Source: Dryas octopetala (lineage: Eukaryota > Streptophyta > Magnoliopsida > Rosales > Rosaceae). Taken from it: DNA of 64,000 nucleotides. Positions 1-12,427 of the stretch are shown one piece after another. Positions within the stretch are counted from its first letter, which is position 1, and the number at the start of each line of letters is the position of its first letter. The stretch is taken from assembly GCA_963921425.1 (NCBI GenBank), contig OY992835.1, forward strand, positions 2,852,001 to 2,916,000, read 5' to 3'. The notes beneath the pieces were generated by a model. The model was not told where the DNA came from and ran no database searches. It saw nothing but the letters and a program-made list of their open reading frames with translations. The position numbers and the translations under genes are program-made.

Positions 1-731
1 ATGTTGTCATGCTGCCGGATTTGTTATCCGAGCGTGTTGCCATCCAAGGGCATTGCGGTCTTTTCACGTGATTAAATTGTGAGTGAAATTAGATAGTTTA
101 ATTGTTTGCCTTGTTTGTTTATATGCATTTGTTTACTAGGATTTGGTTTGGCTAGAACTTGGTAAGTCTAGGCTTGAATCTTGAGGATGAAATTGATGGT
201 GATTATGCATTGAGCTTGTTAATTAGGATGTGAATGATTTAAGGTTGAGGTTAATAGTTGACAATTAGGCAATTGATTTGCAGAAAAATGATTATTATTA
301 TTGGTGGAATTTATTGTGAATTGAGGAATTATGGCTATCTTGATAATTGGATTATTGGTGAATGAAATTGTTATGTGATTAAGTAATTATGGATATTTAT
401 TGAGTATGGAAATTGAAGTATTATTGAGGATATTTGTTTAAGTAGGGTTGACGTTTGTTGTATAACCCAATACACTATGGTTGTGGTGTAGGGTTGATGT
501 TTTGCAGGTTAAGCAAGCTGAGAAAGCAGTGGGGAGAAGTTGAGGCAGTGGGACCCACTTTTGTTTTGTTTAAATGTTTTTATACAGAGGTTTTACATAA
601 ATATTTTGGGCTCATACTCTGATTTATTAAATATATTTATTTATTATGTAAGTGCATATCTCATTCTTTGAAAAGGGGATTAATTGGCAAGGTTTCAGTA
701 TGTTTATGAGCCCGAGGTTTGGGGCGTTACA
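1..731 (+). mobile_element. 3' part of family A LTR
   Basis: The stretch matches the last ~800 bases of the complete LTR at 46964-48939: both contain a phrase beginning tgccggatttgttat, a 'ggatttggtttggcta' phrase, a run of near-copy AT-rich sequence, and the terminal cgaggttyggggygttac. The end is TTACA at 731, a normal CA terminus. The 5' part lies outside the window, so solo or full-length status is unknown. No open reading frame is credible here. Confidence 0.85.
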
Positions 732-979
732 CTCATGGGCTCAACTGAATTATAATGCATGAAATGCATTTTACCTTAGTACATGAGCTTTTGATCTTCA
801 ATCTTGATGTCTTCAACCCAAAACAAACTCTAATAAGCTAGATTCTTAATTATATCCTAGAGCTTATTGAATGTGGCAAATGTAAAATAATTTCAATGGT
901 TTTGACAAGGAAAAGCCAATTTAAAAATTCTTAGAACTAACATAGGCGCAACGACAATGGAAAGGCATTCCAGCAAGGA
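732..979. other. unassigned spacer before Copia remnant
   Basis: No gene is visible. The sequence just before the Copia coding remnant may be decayed gag or flanking host DNA, but the reading frame is not recognisable. Confidence 0.4.
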
Positions 980-1579
980 GGGGCAAAGGCACTTGCTCCT
1001 AAGGTTGACAAAGGCACCAAGCGGCATAGAGGCAAGCGTGGTGGGAAGAAAGACATGTCCAAGGTCAAATACTATAACTGTGAGAAAATGGGCCACTTCG
1101 CTCGTGATTGCACTGAGCCGAAGAAGGTACATTCTGATCCTAACTCTCTCTACATTTGTGTAAGTTCTCATGTTTTAGTTGCTTATATATCCATTGGTTG
1201 GGTTGTAGACATAGGAGCAACCAGGCATGTGATGCGAGATCAAGGATGGTTCGTAGATTATCGTTGAGTTCCAAGCGGCACCCATGGCGTGTTCATGGGT
1301 AATGGAAATCGTTTGGAGGCATTGGAAGTTGGTTCATATCAGCTTCAGCTACACACTGGTTGCACATTGCTTTTGCATGACGTCCTATATGTTCTTGGAA
1401 TTCAACATAATCTACTTTCAGTTTTATCATTTTTGAATAAGGGATATTGTTTCAATTTTTCTTCTAGCGGTTTATATATTTCTTTAGATGAAACAATAAT
1501 TGGTCATAGTTTTATGAAGAATAATTTATTTTATTTGGATTTAAATCGTTCTGATTCTTCCTTATCATATGTTGCTAAT
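980..1579 (+). pseudogene. Ty1/Copia gag zinc knuckle and protease remnant
   Basis: One frame reads a basic linker, a zinc knuckle (YYNCEKMGHFARDC), a protease-like motif (VVDIGATRHV) and then the usual Copia stretch containing VLYVLGIQHNLLSVLSFL. Family knowledge: these are the gag C-terminus, aspartic protease and pre-integrase region of a Copia polyprotein. Damage is visible. The first Cys of the CCHC knuckle is Tyr, the protease DSG is DIG, and a single in-frame TGA lies at 1265-1267. The frame ends where an unrelated LTR begins at 1580. Integrase and reverse transcriptase are absent, so this is a dead fragment. Confidence 0.85.
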
Positions 1580-2480
1580 TGTAAGACCCAAGATTTTTTC
1601 CATATTTTAATTTTCGGTTTTGTTTATTTAGAATTTGGTCTAATTCTTAGAGTTGACTAATTTTTCTAAAGTCCAAGTGACTAAGACTAGACCTTGGTGG
1701 TGTAGAGCTCATTTTTCTGAGAATAACGATGCTTGGTTCGTTGAAATCGGAGTTCGGATGAAGGAATTACGAATTTTCAAAGTTGGATGATTAGTTTAGA
1801 TTATTATTTGATTTTTCAGAATTTTATTTGGAGAAGTTGGATTTATCATAAAAATTCTAGAAGTCAAAATAATATTTTGAGGCCATAGGAAATTAGTACT
1901 CAGCTTCACGAGTCCATAGGATTTTTTGGGAGATTTTTCGAAGCTTGAATGTATTTTTGGTGGATTTTTGAAGTTAGAGAAAGTGGAAAAATAATACACG
2001 TGGGCGCTGACTAAGCCAGCGCCACGTGGCGCACGTCGGTTGGTTAGACGCACTGACGAGGCTCCCAGCAGGCGGCTACAAGAAAGCAGCAATGGCTGCG
2101 TCACACCGGATTCTGCACATTGGATCTAATCTGGGCCGTTCCACCTCATTAAAGCCAATCAATCGTGGCTGTCCATTCAAGAACCAAAAGAAGAAAAAAA
2201 AAAATGGGAAGAGGCGCGACCCATTTAGCCAAGCCGGGTCGCCCACCGGTTTGCTCTTACAGTTCTCGACCCACTATTTGCCTCAAAATCTCTACGGCCA
2301 CGTGTCGACTAGGCCACGGATCAAGGAAATTGCGTCCTTGTGAGCGTTGGGTGTGCCAATACTCAGCCGAGAGCCGAGCGTACAATTGTGATGATATGCG
2401 CATAAATCTGACTTCCGGTCAAACGACCGTGGACTGAGGAAGGAACGGATCTCAGTCGCAAAGGTTCTCATTGCATGCCT
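1580..2480 (+). mobile_element. 5' part of a family C LTR inserted in the Copia remnant
   Basis: It starts TGTAAGACCCAAGA, directly abutting the broken Copia frame. It resembles the reverse complement of the right part of the LTR at 59087-63184 (TGTAAAACCCTGG start) and the stretch at about 35660-36530. Shared pieces include repeated 'aattttc...tctagaag', a 'gactcgtag/gagtccatagg' phrase and a GC-rich cacgtggcgc block. The right boundary is not clear and I found no target duplication. ORFs inside are chance readings. Confidence 0.6.
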
Positions 2481-4464
2481 TGATGATGCAAGGATGTTTG
2501 GGAGGGCGTGATGGAATAGAAGTGATTTGGTGGGTGATTATGGATGTATGGATGATTAATGTGAATTTGATGAAAATAAAAATAAAATAAAAAGTAAAAT
2601 AAACAAGTAGATGCAGAAAAAGTAAAGTGCAATCAAAACAAAGGTAATCCTAAAGATTTAATAGAAATAATACGAGTGTTAACTAATAAAATGCATAAAT
2701 ATCTAATACTATTATAAACTACGAAAGCGATAAAGAAAGCGATGAAGAAAGCAATAAAGAAAACAATAAACCTAATTACGTGCGGAAAATAAATCTAATT
2801 ACGTGCATAAAAATAAACCTAATTATGTGCGGAAAATAAAATCTAAACTAACAATATGCAAATTAAAGATTACACTTATATTAAAACTAAGAAATCTGAA
2901 GAAAAACCAAATGTTTTGAACACTAAAGCCTTGAGGAAAACCATGAGATCTCCTCAAGAACAATCTACAAACCACTTGAAAATAAAAACTAAAATCCTAA
3001 TAAGTTCATGAGATTAATCATGGGATTAACCTCAATCCTTCAAGAACAAACTATTACAAAAAGGAAACTAAAAATAAATCATGATAACTAGGAAGCTTGA
3101 AAATTAAGCTTGAATGATAGGGTTGATTTTGGGGGGGCTCTGATCTTGTTGTTTTTGTGCTTCTCCAAATGCTTGTATTTATAGGGTTCAAAGACAACCC
3201 CAATGGGTCAGGCCATTACTTGGCCTCAAAGAAAACTTCTAGCCAATCTCAAGGATTTGATGGGATAAGATCTTTATCTTCGACTTGGTCTCCAAAAATT
3301 TCCAAACTCTTCCTATGATGGGCTTGGAGTAAACTTGGGATTAAAGATAAAATCTTTGGCATTAAATTTTGGAAATCTTTCTTAAGTACGGTCTTGATCT
3401 TGGCAATTAATGTGATTCCCTCAAATTAAGACTCTCTCTTTTTTATTCGAATTTTGAACTTTAGTGGACTCTTGCCTTGGTAAAAGACTGAATGAATATG
3501 GAAGTCCACAATTAGGTCGTCAGGCATGGCTCATCGTCCTTAGGCGTTGAATGGACTTCCATGATATTCTTGAATCACTTCTACAGACCGCAGTTAAAGC
3601 CTCCTTGTCAACACAGGCTGCTTCCCGGCTTAGTTGGAATAACTCGGTCATAATCTAGCTCAACCACAATCTAACTCGACCGCAATCTAGTTTGGATATG
3701 GCCATCAATTAGGTGAGGTTGTAATGTGTATACGGTCGTCCATGTGGTCGATGACCGTAAGAACGTTCAACCTAAATATTAATTCACTTCTTAAATTAGC
3801 CGAAATAGAGATCGGTCTGACTAGAATCAAGATAATTATAAAAATCATCTCAAAGCCCATTTTTTGACTTTATCTGGCCGTCGGGCTACGGCCTAAATTT
3901 ATTGCTGTCTGAGTACGAGAACTCGGCCCTAAAATTGCGGCCTAAACTTAGTGACGACCTAAGATTGTGGCCTGATGGCCTTAAATCGTGGCCTAAATAC
4001 ATTTCAATCCATGCCACACCAGGATTCTTTCATATGATCTCAACCCAAACTCACTCCAATCATCAGATTGTAGCCTAAATATATTTTGGCCTACAGGCAA
4101 AATTTTGGTTCAAACATTGCCCCCCAGTTTTCATGAAGTTTGGCTTGCTAGCCAAAGTTTATGAAAATTATAACTAGGCCTAAAATTAATCAACTGTCAT
4201 TTCTCCACGGCTGTTATACATAGGCCGCAAAGCTTATAGCCATTAATTGGCTTACCTCAAATGGCCATTTTTTTTTTTTTGCAGATACAACGGTCGAAAG
4301 CATAAACGCTCGGCCAAAGGCTGCAACACAGAAAATGTATGTTTTCAATGAAGAGGAATTTTGCGGCCATGACTGTTAACATCCAAGGCCGCCTAAAACG
4401 TTTTATTTTCCTTTTTAATCAAAACCTCTTCACTTTCTCTTTCTTTTCATTCTTTGGTTTTCAG
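2481..4464. other. AT-rich non-coding repeat-like stretch
   Basis: No coding potential is evident. It holds an A-rich segment with repeats around 'aataaacctaattacgtgcggaaa' near 2760-2840, and many 'ggcct/cggcc' words from 3500 on that continue into the decayed gene downstream. This suggests the stretch from about 2.5 to 7.1 kb is one old element. A TA-rich run lies just beyond it at about 4612-4654. Confidence 0.4.
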
Positions 4465-6072
4465 AGGAATCAACAAGTTCTGCATGCCAAGCCAAGAATC
4501 AAACCATCCAACCTATTGCCTTTCAGGCTGTTACTGTTCCAAAGCACCAGGATGCCTCTAAAAGTACATATGAGACCACCCTCGGTATTTGTCAATTTTT
4601 TTTTATACATATATGTATATATATATATATATCTATGTATATATATATATATAGATATTTGACAAAACCAGGTCGCCATCTTTTTTCTTATCTTAGCTTG
4701 GCGACCTCGTCCAAAGTTTTGTAGCTTCGGCGTGTGACGAAGAGGACTCTAGAGAAGATTACTTCCAAGACGAGGTTGCCTTGAAGCGCACTAAGAGAAA
4801 TAAATGTGTGGAGGACCAAGCCGACCATGTAGCCAAAGGTAAAGAGGTTGCAGCCTCAGCCCTCCATCATGAGGCCGCACATACTGTCATGAGGAAGCAG
4901 GCCGCCAACTCGGCCGTTGTGGCAAAAAACACGGTCGTGGACTTAGATCATGATTGCAGAGATGATGTTCAAATTTTGACATCCAATGTTGATAACATGG
5001 TCCAGGTATGACCGTAAAATTCGACAAAGAACTCCTCATTTTAGTAGAGAACTCTTTTGCTAAAGCCCAATTTTTACTTTTGTAGGACCCTACTGTTGAT
5101 CCAGATGATATGGCCTATTTATTTTGATCAACTCACTCCTACCAAGTCCATGGTAAGACTCTTCATTTTTTTCCTTTTTCTTTTATATTTTTTCTTTTGC
5201 AACGGCCGCCTTTATCTTACTTTTTCCTCGACATTTCTCAGAGTTTACCTATACATTCTTCCTTTCCTCCAAATACTTAGGCTAACGGTTTTGAGGACGG
5301 CACTACCAATGGCCTAGTAAGTTTAGAATTTCTTGTTCTTTTCTTTTATGCTGTAGTCTATTCTTTATTCAAATCCGTCATATTTCTTGTTCATTTGCAG
5401 GACCAAATCCCTTCTCTAGCTGATCATGACTTTTCTCATCTCTGGTCCATGATTAATAAGACATTATCTCTTGACTCCGGCCTCTCGGCCAAGCTGCAGC
5501 TAGCCATGGTAGAAGTGAAGAAAGTCTTTGACCAAGACTTTACTTACATGATTGTTGATGATCAATTCTCCTCCTTCTTGGATCATCCTGAGGTTGTCTT
5601 AAGAAGCGAGCTACTATTGAATGAAGACATAGCGGCCGTTCGTGATTGTCTTAGTGTGGTTCAACAAAGGCGCGACCCTTTTCAAGATGCCGCTACGGCC
5701 TGGGAGACAGGCCGCGCTTATGAAAAACAAATAGCTTATCTTCAGCCTCAAGTTAACGTAGTTGCTAAAAGTACTTTGGTTGAGGAGACCGAGCCTACAA
5801 ATGTGCAACATGAGATTCGGCAGATTCAGAAAGAGATGGCAAAGCTATAGGCGTGTCTTTCTCAGCTCGAACAAAGGGAGGCTTCTCTTTTAGCCAACCT
5901 TAGGCAGTCTTATCAGGAGAGTGGCGAGGCTATCGTAGAGTTTGCTCGAGTGAAGCCTCTTGAGAAGGCCTTTCGCCAACAAAATTATCATTTGAGTGCC
6001 ACCATGTCAAGTGGCACCACAGCCTGGGAAGAGCTCGCGGTCGCTGTGATTGGGAAGCTGCCATCCTTTTAG
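4465..6072 (+). pseudogene. decayed multi-exon gene, possibly plant mobile-domain-like
   Basis: I do not firmly recognise this gene. Five exon-like blocks are flanked by good splice signals: 4465-4584, 4697-5005, 5086-5152, 5281-5316 and 5401-6072. The second is acidic then basic (reads CDEEDSREDYFQDEVALKRT). The last reads DQIPSLADHDFSHLW, then a long charged, coiled-coil-like stretch ending GKLPSF and a stop at 6070-6072. Breaks are visible: exon three stops in frame (YLF then TGA), and the last exon has a TAG at 5848-5850, after which the same frame stays codon-like for 73 residues. The style resembles the C-terminal part of plant mobile-domain (aminotransferase-like) proteins, but that is inference. 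The transposase-like core domain is not present. Confidence 0.45.
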
Positions 6073-8170
6073 GCTTTATCTTTTATTATTTATGTTTCCT
6101 TTAGGCCTGTATCGACCACGTTCGGATTTTGTGCATTTTTTCTTTGAGTAGGCCGACTTTCTTTTAGGCCAATTTCAACTTTATTTCATATGTTTGAATA
6201 CTTTGGTTTTTCATGAAATAAGTTTATGGCCGCTTTATACATAACATTGTAACCTTATGGCATGCATGCATTCAACTTTCTTTAATCTGAACTCTAACAA
6301 CTCCTGACCATGATATCAGCCACTTCCTTAAAGTGGCCTCAAAGCCATTCATTGGCTTTCTGACAACCCTGTGGATGCCACATATTGCACCTTGATTTAG
6401 TGCCTTTTAATTTTGAGATGAACATATCGACATTATAATTGGTCGCCGATTTGTGCCAAGGCCATTATTGGCCTTAAACGTTCCTCAAGGCCATAGAGCT
6501 GGCCCTTAAGTACATAGATATATACTTTATTTTTATTTGGCCTTTAAATTTGGTGGTAATTTTTATTTGAACTTGTCATGCCCCAAATCACATGCAAGTT
6601 CATCTTATGGCCGCACTATGCAAGAATAGATGCGGCCTTATAGGGAACTCAACAGCCTATTAATTTAGGTGGCAGCCATTGAGATAGACATTTCATAGAG
6701 ACTAAGGAGGCGGCCATCCATGCTTTACTCCAAGTTTGGAGCTTTTCTGTTTTCAGCATGGGTACAGCCTCTCTTTAGGCGACAAATTGTTGAACAAAGA
6801 TGATTTGTATGACCGAAATGATTTTCAACATTCAAGTCGGCTATATTACCATGCCCCACATGCATATTCATTTTTTCGATTAATGTTTTTAACTTAAATT
6901 TGGTCAATTCAGCCCAAACTTTTTCATTTAGATCGGCCTTGTTTCCAACAACCATGTCAAGAATCACAGTTTCTTCATATAGGGCCAAATCTTGGCTTTT
7001 AGATTTAACCATGTCAAATGTTGTGGTCGATTCAATATTTTCAGCCTCCACATCTCTTTGGCCTGCAAAATTCTCGTCTTTTTTAGAAGACTGAGGACTT
7101 GGCGACCAAATTTTCATTAGGGTGAAGACATTTTCTTCTTGCGCCCCAATTGTATCAAAGTCATGAAGGAGCTTGTCATTGTTAGAAGAGTCCCACTAGG
7201 ATTCTCCATTAGCATTTTCATGTCTCTTGCTTGAGAAGGTTGATTTTTAAAGAATCCAAATCTGCACATCATGTTCATACATTGAAGAATCTGATGTGCT
7301 TGGTATGAATCAGTGCCATGAGTTGATGAGCTTGGAGATTGAGCTGCCTTCTTCATGATTGACTGATTACCATGCTTTTAGAAGTTGCACAAAGGGGTAA
7401 GAAGATGCCACTTAGTTTAGGACTTAGTGATTGAGCTTGTGTGTTTGTCTGCTGCCATTGTATTGAACTTCATATATAGTGGATTGCCCGGTCAACTGAA
7501 AAAGACCCCCAGTTTTTACCCTTTGTGATTTTTCTGGGTGAACATCTTGTGTGCCTTCGTCTCCATTTTGTGTTGTTATGTTTACTGACTCACACAACTC
7601 TTAAACTCAAATCTGCATTGAATATATATGGTTGATATTGTTATATGTCATATGGAACTGTCTAGTTAATCACACACCACTGTAGTTGTGGATAACACTG
7701 GGATGCCTACTGTGATGGGTCATTTGAGTGTATAGGTTGTCACTTGATCCTTTGGTGTGTTTGATTTGTGTTGGTTACAAAAGTTGTATTTTGATTTACA
7801 AGTGTCAATCTGCGACTTCAGATTTAAGTATGTTTGATTAGTCTCTGAGTCATCACGTAAACAAAAATTAGGGTCCGATTATTGACTGTAGTTTTAATCA
7901 AGTTAATTAGGTAGATAATTACCTAATACAAACTTTCAGACTAGGATTACAGTTTTCCTAGTGTGACCTAGGAAATGTCAAAAATCGACTCTTTTAGTTT
8001 CTTTTCTCTTCTTTGCTCCAAATTACCTACGAAACACAAACAAACCAAAAGACACAAAATTGTAGAGTTCTTGCACTCTAAGATAAGGAGTTAGTATCAT
8101 AAAATGTCATTAAATGAACACTCAACATCATGTAAATAGTAGGGAAAAACTATGGTCTTCCTCTTTGTAC
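6073..8170. other. non-coding stretch after decayed gene
   Basis: Rich in ggcc words to about 7100, then ordinary AT-rich sequence. A 130-codon minus-strand frame (6725-7117) has no recognisable domain or splice context, and I do not call it a gene. Nothing else is supportable. Confidence 0.4.
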
Positions 8171-8420
8171 TTCATATATGCACTACTTGGTGTCCTCTTT
8201 GGTTACCATTACATATTCGGAAAGCGTGATTACATATTGTGGTAAGTCTAATTTCAATAAAGTGTCCATCATAGATAGTGCCTCTGAATTTGAAGTCTAC
8301 TTCTAGTGGTAACATGCATATATCTCTAATTTCAGTAAAGTCTCCATCATAGATAGTGCCTCTGAATTTGAAGTCTAATTCCCTAGCTAGCTCTTCAAAC
8401 TTTAGTACGTAGGACAATTT
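8171..8420. repeat. dispersed repeat with 78-bp tandem duplication
   Basis: A phrase around 'atttcaataaagtgtccatc ... gcctctgaatttgaagtcta' occurs twice, 78 bases apart (from about 8251 and 8329). The same phrases ('gcgtgattacatattgtgg', 'gtccatcatagatagt') recur at 12780-12960, so this is a dispersed AT-rich repeat family, not a gene. Confidence 0.75.
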
Positions 8421-8679
8421 AATTATGTTTCATAGTATATAGGATTGTTTCTTTGGGTTTTAATGCTTAAGATATCAATCTTCACTTGGAAAAACAATGA
8501 AAGGGCTTGTAAAATTTTGTAGAGAAAGATTCAAGTACTTGATGAAAAAAAATTCACAGCAAGAGATGAACAATTGATTTTGAGAGTAGCATTGCAGGTT
8601 AGCTATTTTGGTTTGGATTTTTCTTGCCTCAGTAGTTCGGGAGATATGATGTCGATCTTTATGGAATGCTCAAAAGTTA

Positions 8680-9045
8680 TTATTATTATTAGGGCCAATT
8701 ACACCTTGCACCCTTGTTATTTGGGTGAAATAACACTTTTGTCCCTCACCTTCAAAATGTATCAACCTCAAACCCAAACTTTCAAATTCTTGCAATTTTG
8801 TCTCTCCGTTAAGTTGACCGTTGGGTCAACCGTTAAGTGCTTACGTGGAAGGTGTGGGTCTACCATTTTTGCTGACATGGCTTTCCATTGCAGATTTCCA
8901 CTACATGGCAATTTGGGTATTCAACAAAATCTTATTGAATTACAAAGATTAGAATTTTAGCTTGAAGGAGAATCGAACCCCAAACCACCCAAGTGAAATT
9001 GAGGCACTCTTCCACCTGAACTAACTTCACTGGTTGTTCATTGGG
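8680..9045 (-). mobile_element. probable tRNA-derived SINE or tRNA-like remnant
   Basis: Read on the minus strand, 9030-8960 contains an A-box-like GTTAGTTCAGGTGG and, about 40 bases on, a B-box-like GGGGTTCGATTCTCC. That spacing and order suit an internal RNA polymerase III promoter. Downstream on the minus strand the sequence ends in a short TAA repeat (8676-8692 on plus), as some SINE tails do. I could not find a convincing target duplication. The 8690-8940 part could instead be a single terminal arm of another element. Confidence 0.45.
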
Positions 9046-10983
9046 TGACGCATACTATATTTATAAGGTTTTAGAAGCCCATAAGTCCACAAGCCTATGA
9101 ATATAATATTCATTTTGTGATGCATTGCATGAATTTGCATAGCCTAAGTTAGAAGCTATTCCACCAGATGGACTTTTAGCAGTAGTGCAGTACCTCTTTT
9201 GCGACATCAGGTTTTGAATTTTACCCTTTTTTTTCCGTAACTTTAATTGAAGATATTAGTTTATGGGCTTTTGTGGTTGGGATTCGATGAAAGCAACATT
9301 GATATACTTTGCAACACCTACAAAAAGGCAATAGGATGGTCCCATTGGGGATCTAGTGTGATAGGTATCTATGTTCTGGTACTGTGATAATCAACTAAAA
9401 AAATTGCCTTCTTATGTAGAATATCTAAATGATTATTTTAATAATAGTTAATAAGTTTATTTTTTCTTCTCTAGCTTAATGGTCACGATCATGGTCCAGA
9501 AACTGTTGCAGAACACATGCTTGCTGCATCAAAAGATCACCTATAGGCTTGTCATCTTGATGCATTCTCGTATGTCTAGTGTTTTCTTTTTGGCTATACA
9601 TACTTAGTGTTTAAAAAAAAAATTGTAGTTGTTTGGGCTCAAAAATAGGACCTCTAATGCCACGTAGGCAAAGAGGTGCGGGCGTGCCACCGTCTTTGGA
9701 GGACGGAACGGAAATAGGGGGAAACCTTGGCCGAAAAAATGGGCCGAGGTTATGATTAGGCAATTGTGGGCCGAGACTCAGTAATGATTCTTGGCCGAGG
9801 CTCTTTTCTTGCCTAGTCTAGTGCTAGGACTTCACTTAATTTGTGTGGGGTTGGACTTGGTTAATTTAGATGGTTGATATACAGATTAATTCAGACTGAC
9901 CCAAATAAAAGCAAATAACCTTGAAGTGAATAAATAAGGAAAAATATGATGTGGGTAAGATTGGTAACTAATGGTAGTTCTTACCACAAATCTGACCAGG
10001 CCTTTGACCTAATCATACCATTTCCGAACAAGTAGGTTTTTGAAAATAAAAGCAATAACCAAAAGAAAAAATTTTACTCACTGGGTAATGACCAAAATGC
10101 AAAGAGAATAACCTTTTAAATGCTACTAAGATTCTAACATCTCAAGAGGGTAAAAGACTAGTCAAACATGAGCATACATGAATGTGCATTCATACCAATA
10201 TTCAAAGCAAAGAGTAAACTCCTTTCTCACTATTCATGGTTGAATATTTACATAAAAGGAAAACAAGAAATATAGTAAAAGCTATTAAATGGAAAATGAC
10301 AAGAACACTTTCACTCTTTTAGATAAGAGAAAACATTACAAGAGGAAATAAATAGCTTGAAAAACAAACATAAAGCAACAAAGATTGTGATAAAAGACTG
10401 ACGACTACCTAAGAGCTTTAAGGAAATCAGTTGAGAAGACAATACTCTAAATATTCAGGAAAGGTTTTTTGGGATTCGAGTTTGTTTTTTAGGGGGTTGT
10501 TGATGATCCTTGAATCTTTTGAAAAGTTCTCTTTTATACTAGGGCTTGTGGCTAGGGTTTTCCAATGTTCCTCTTCATATGGGCTCCACGTGTAGGGTCT
10601 ATAGAATCCCACTTTTCCCTTTCAGCTCTTCACCTAACTCTGTACTATGCCAGTTGCCTTTTGTGCTATGCCTGTCCTTCTCTGCCTGAGATAGTGATAT
10701 TTGGTGTGCTGCTTTTCAGAGTTTGTCTCTTGGGTGACATCACTTTTTATTCCTTTTGTCCCTTGATTTGCACATTCGAGAGTATTGGATGGCTCGTTGT
10801 GTATGTAGCAACTGAAGCGAGGCCGAGAAATGGTTTTCTCGGCTGTGAGTTTGACTACCTTGACCTTTGTGGTCTTCTTCCCTTTCCTGATGCGATTTTT
10901 CAGGGAGTAACACGTGGCAATCATTTTAGGCCTGGTACCAACAATTGCCAGATGTTGGAATCCCATTATTTTCTCAGTTCATT
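9046..10983. other. non-coding stretch
   Basis: No supportable gene. A short phrase near 9477-9545 reads NGHDHGPETVAEHMLAASKD in frame before a stop and might be a gene scrap, but no domain is recognisable. The part from 9700 to 10900 carries 'ggccgag' words like those at 3.5-7 kb and may belong to a related element. Confidence 0.35.
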
Positions 10984-11076
10984 ATAAAAATCAATCATAT
11001 AAGTATCTAGATGCAAATTAAAATAAATTTGAAATTTCTCATCTATTAAAGGAATATGCAGATAAACATGATATGA
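10984..11076. repeat. direct repeat copy 1 (partner at 12669)
   Basis: About 90 bases beginning taaaaatcaatcatataag are repeated with few changes at 12669-12760. The two copies flank the foldback element at 11273-12427. The AT-rich repeat family with 'ggaaagcgtgattacat' phrases continues on both sides. Confidence 0.8.
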
Positions 11077-11272
11077 TCTTTTCTTGGCTGCACTAGGGGT
11101 TAGGAATTTTAAGTCTTGTGAAAATTGTAATTTCATATTTGGAAAGCGTGATTCCATGTTTGAAAAGGGTAATTTCATATTTGGAAACTGTATGTTTGTC
11201 ACATAAGGTTGTCAATTATTGGTCAATATATGTTGACAATAACAGGTGTTATCTAAAAAAAAATATTTAAAA

Positions 11273-12427
11273 GGGTTAAATACATTTTTGATCCACGAAC
11301 TTTAGAGTGTTTCTCAATTTGGTTCACTAATTTTAAAACGTGAAAAAAATGCCCACGAATTATCCAATTTTTGTCAATTGAGAAAAAACGTTAGCTTCCA
11401 TCCACAAAGCTAACATAATTTTTTCTCTCTCCTCTCTCCCACGCATCTCTATGCTCTCTCATCTCTCTCACTCACGCCGACGGGTTGACCGGCGATTTCA
11501 CTATCATTCGGCCATTAATCGTCCCGCTTGGTGATCTTTTCTTGGCTGCACTAGGTGACGAAACCGATCTCGTTCTCTCCCTCTTCCTCTCCTGTTTCTC
11601 CCCCAGTGATCCAATCAGCCCGAAACCCAACCAAGAGAAAAACCCAGCCCCGAGTTTAATCGTCAACTCAGGCCCAGATCAGTAAAGACACCTAAAAAAA
11701 AACAGGTAATCACAAGACAACACAAAATCAGCGTCTTCTGCGCCACCACTCACGGCGGAGGCCGCAGTGGCCGTGAGACCCAATCTGATTTTTCAAGAAT
11801 TCTCAACAATTGGCCAAAACCACTTTAACATAACTGAAGAACACGAAGAGGGGAATCAATTCCATACTTGGGTCGACAAAAAAGGTCACTGGAAAAGCTA
11901 GAAACGACAACGAAGCCGCTGCAGCTTCTTGGCGTCGATTCGCCGGCTCTGGTGGTCTCATGAGGAAATAGAGGCCACCCTCGTGCTCAGAGTCACGAGA
12001 GGAAGCCTTTGAGGGTAGTGGGAGGTCGCGACATCGCCGGAATCACGAAGTCACTACTGGAGTTGACAATCGAACTCGAGGCAGGGTTTTTCTCTTGGCT
12101 GGGTTTCGGGCTGATCGAAGCACTGGGGGAGAAAGAGGAGAGGAAGAGGGATAGAATGGGACTGGTTTCGTCACCATTGATGGCTGAACGGCGACGAAAT
12201 CACTAGTCAACCCATCGGCGTGAGTGAGAGAGATGAGAAAGCAGAGAGACGCGTGTGAGAGAGGAGAGAGAAAACGTTTCGTTCTGTTAGTTTTGTGGAT
12301 GGAAGCTAACGTTTTTCCTCAATTGACAAAAATTGGATAATTCGTGAGCCATTTTGTCACGTTTTAAAATTAGTAGACCAAATTGAGAAATATTCCAAAG
12401 TTCGTAGACAAAAAATGCATTTAACCC
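11273..12427. mobile_element. Mutator-like foldback element (1155 bp)
   Basis: The ends are inverted: GGGTTAAATACATTTTTGAT on the left and the complement of it on the right (ending aaatgcatttaaccc). The inverted arms run several hundred bases: 'aattggataattcgtg', 'acgttagcttccatccacaa' and a GC-rich segment of both arms pair up. A central loop lies around 11700-12000. The flanking 9-mers tatttaaaa (11264-11272) and tattttaaa (12428-12436) match at 8 of 9 positions, fitting a Mutator-type 9-bp target duplication. No transposase is present. The ORFs at 11472-11685 and 12009-12206 are the two arms read in frame. Confidence 0.8.

Noticed and set aside
6725-7117. 130-codon minus-strand frame
   Set aside because: No recognisable domain, no splice context, and it lies within sequence that looks like old repeat.
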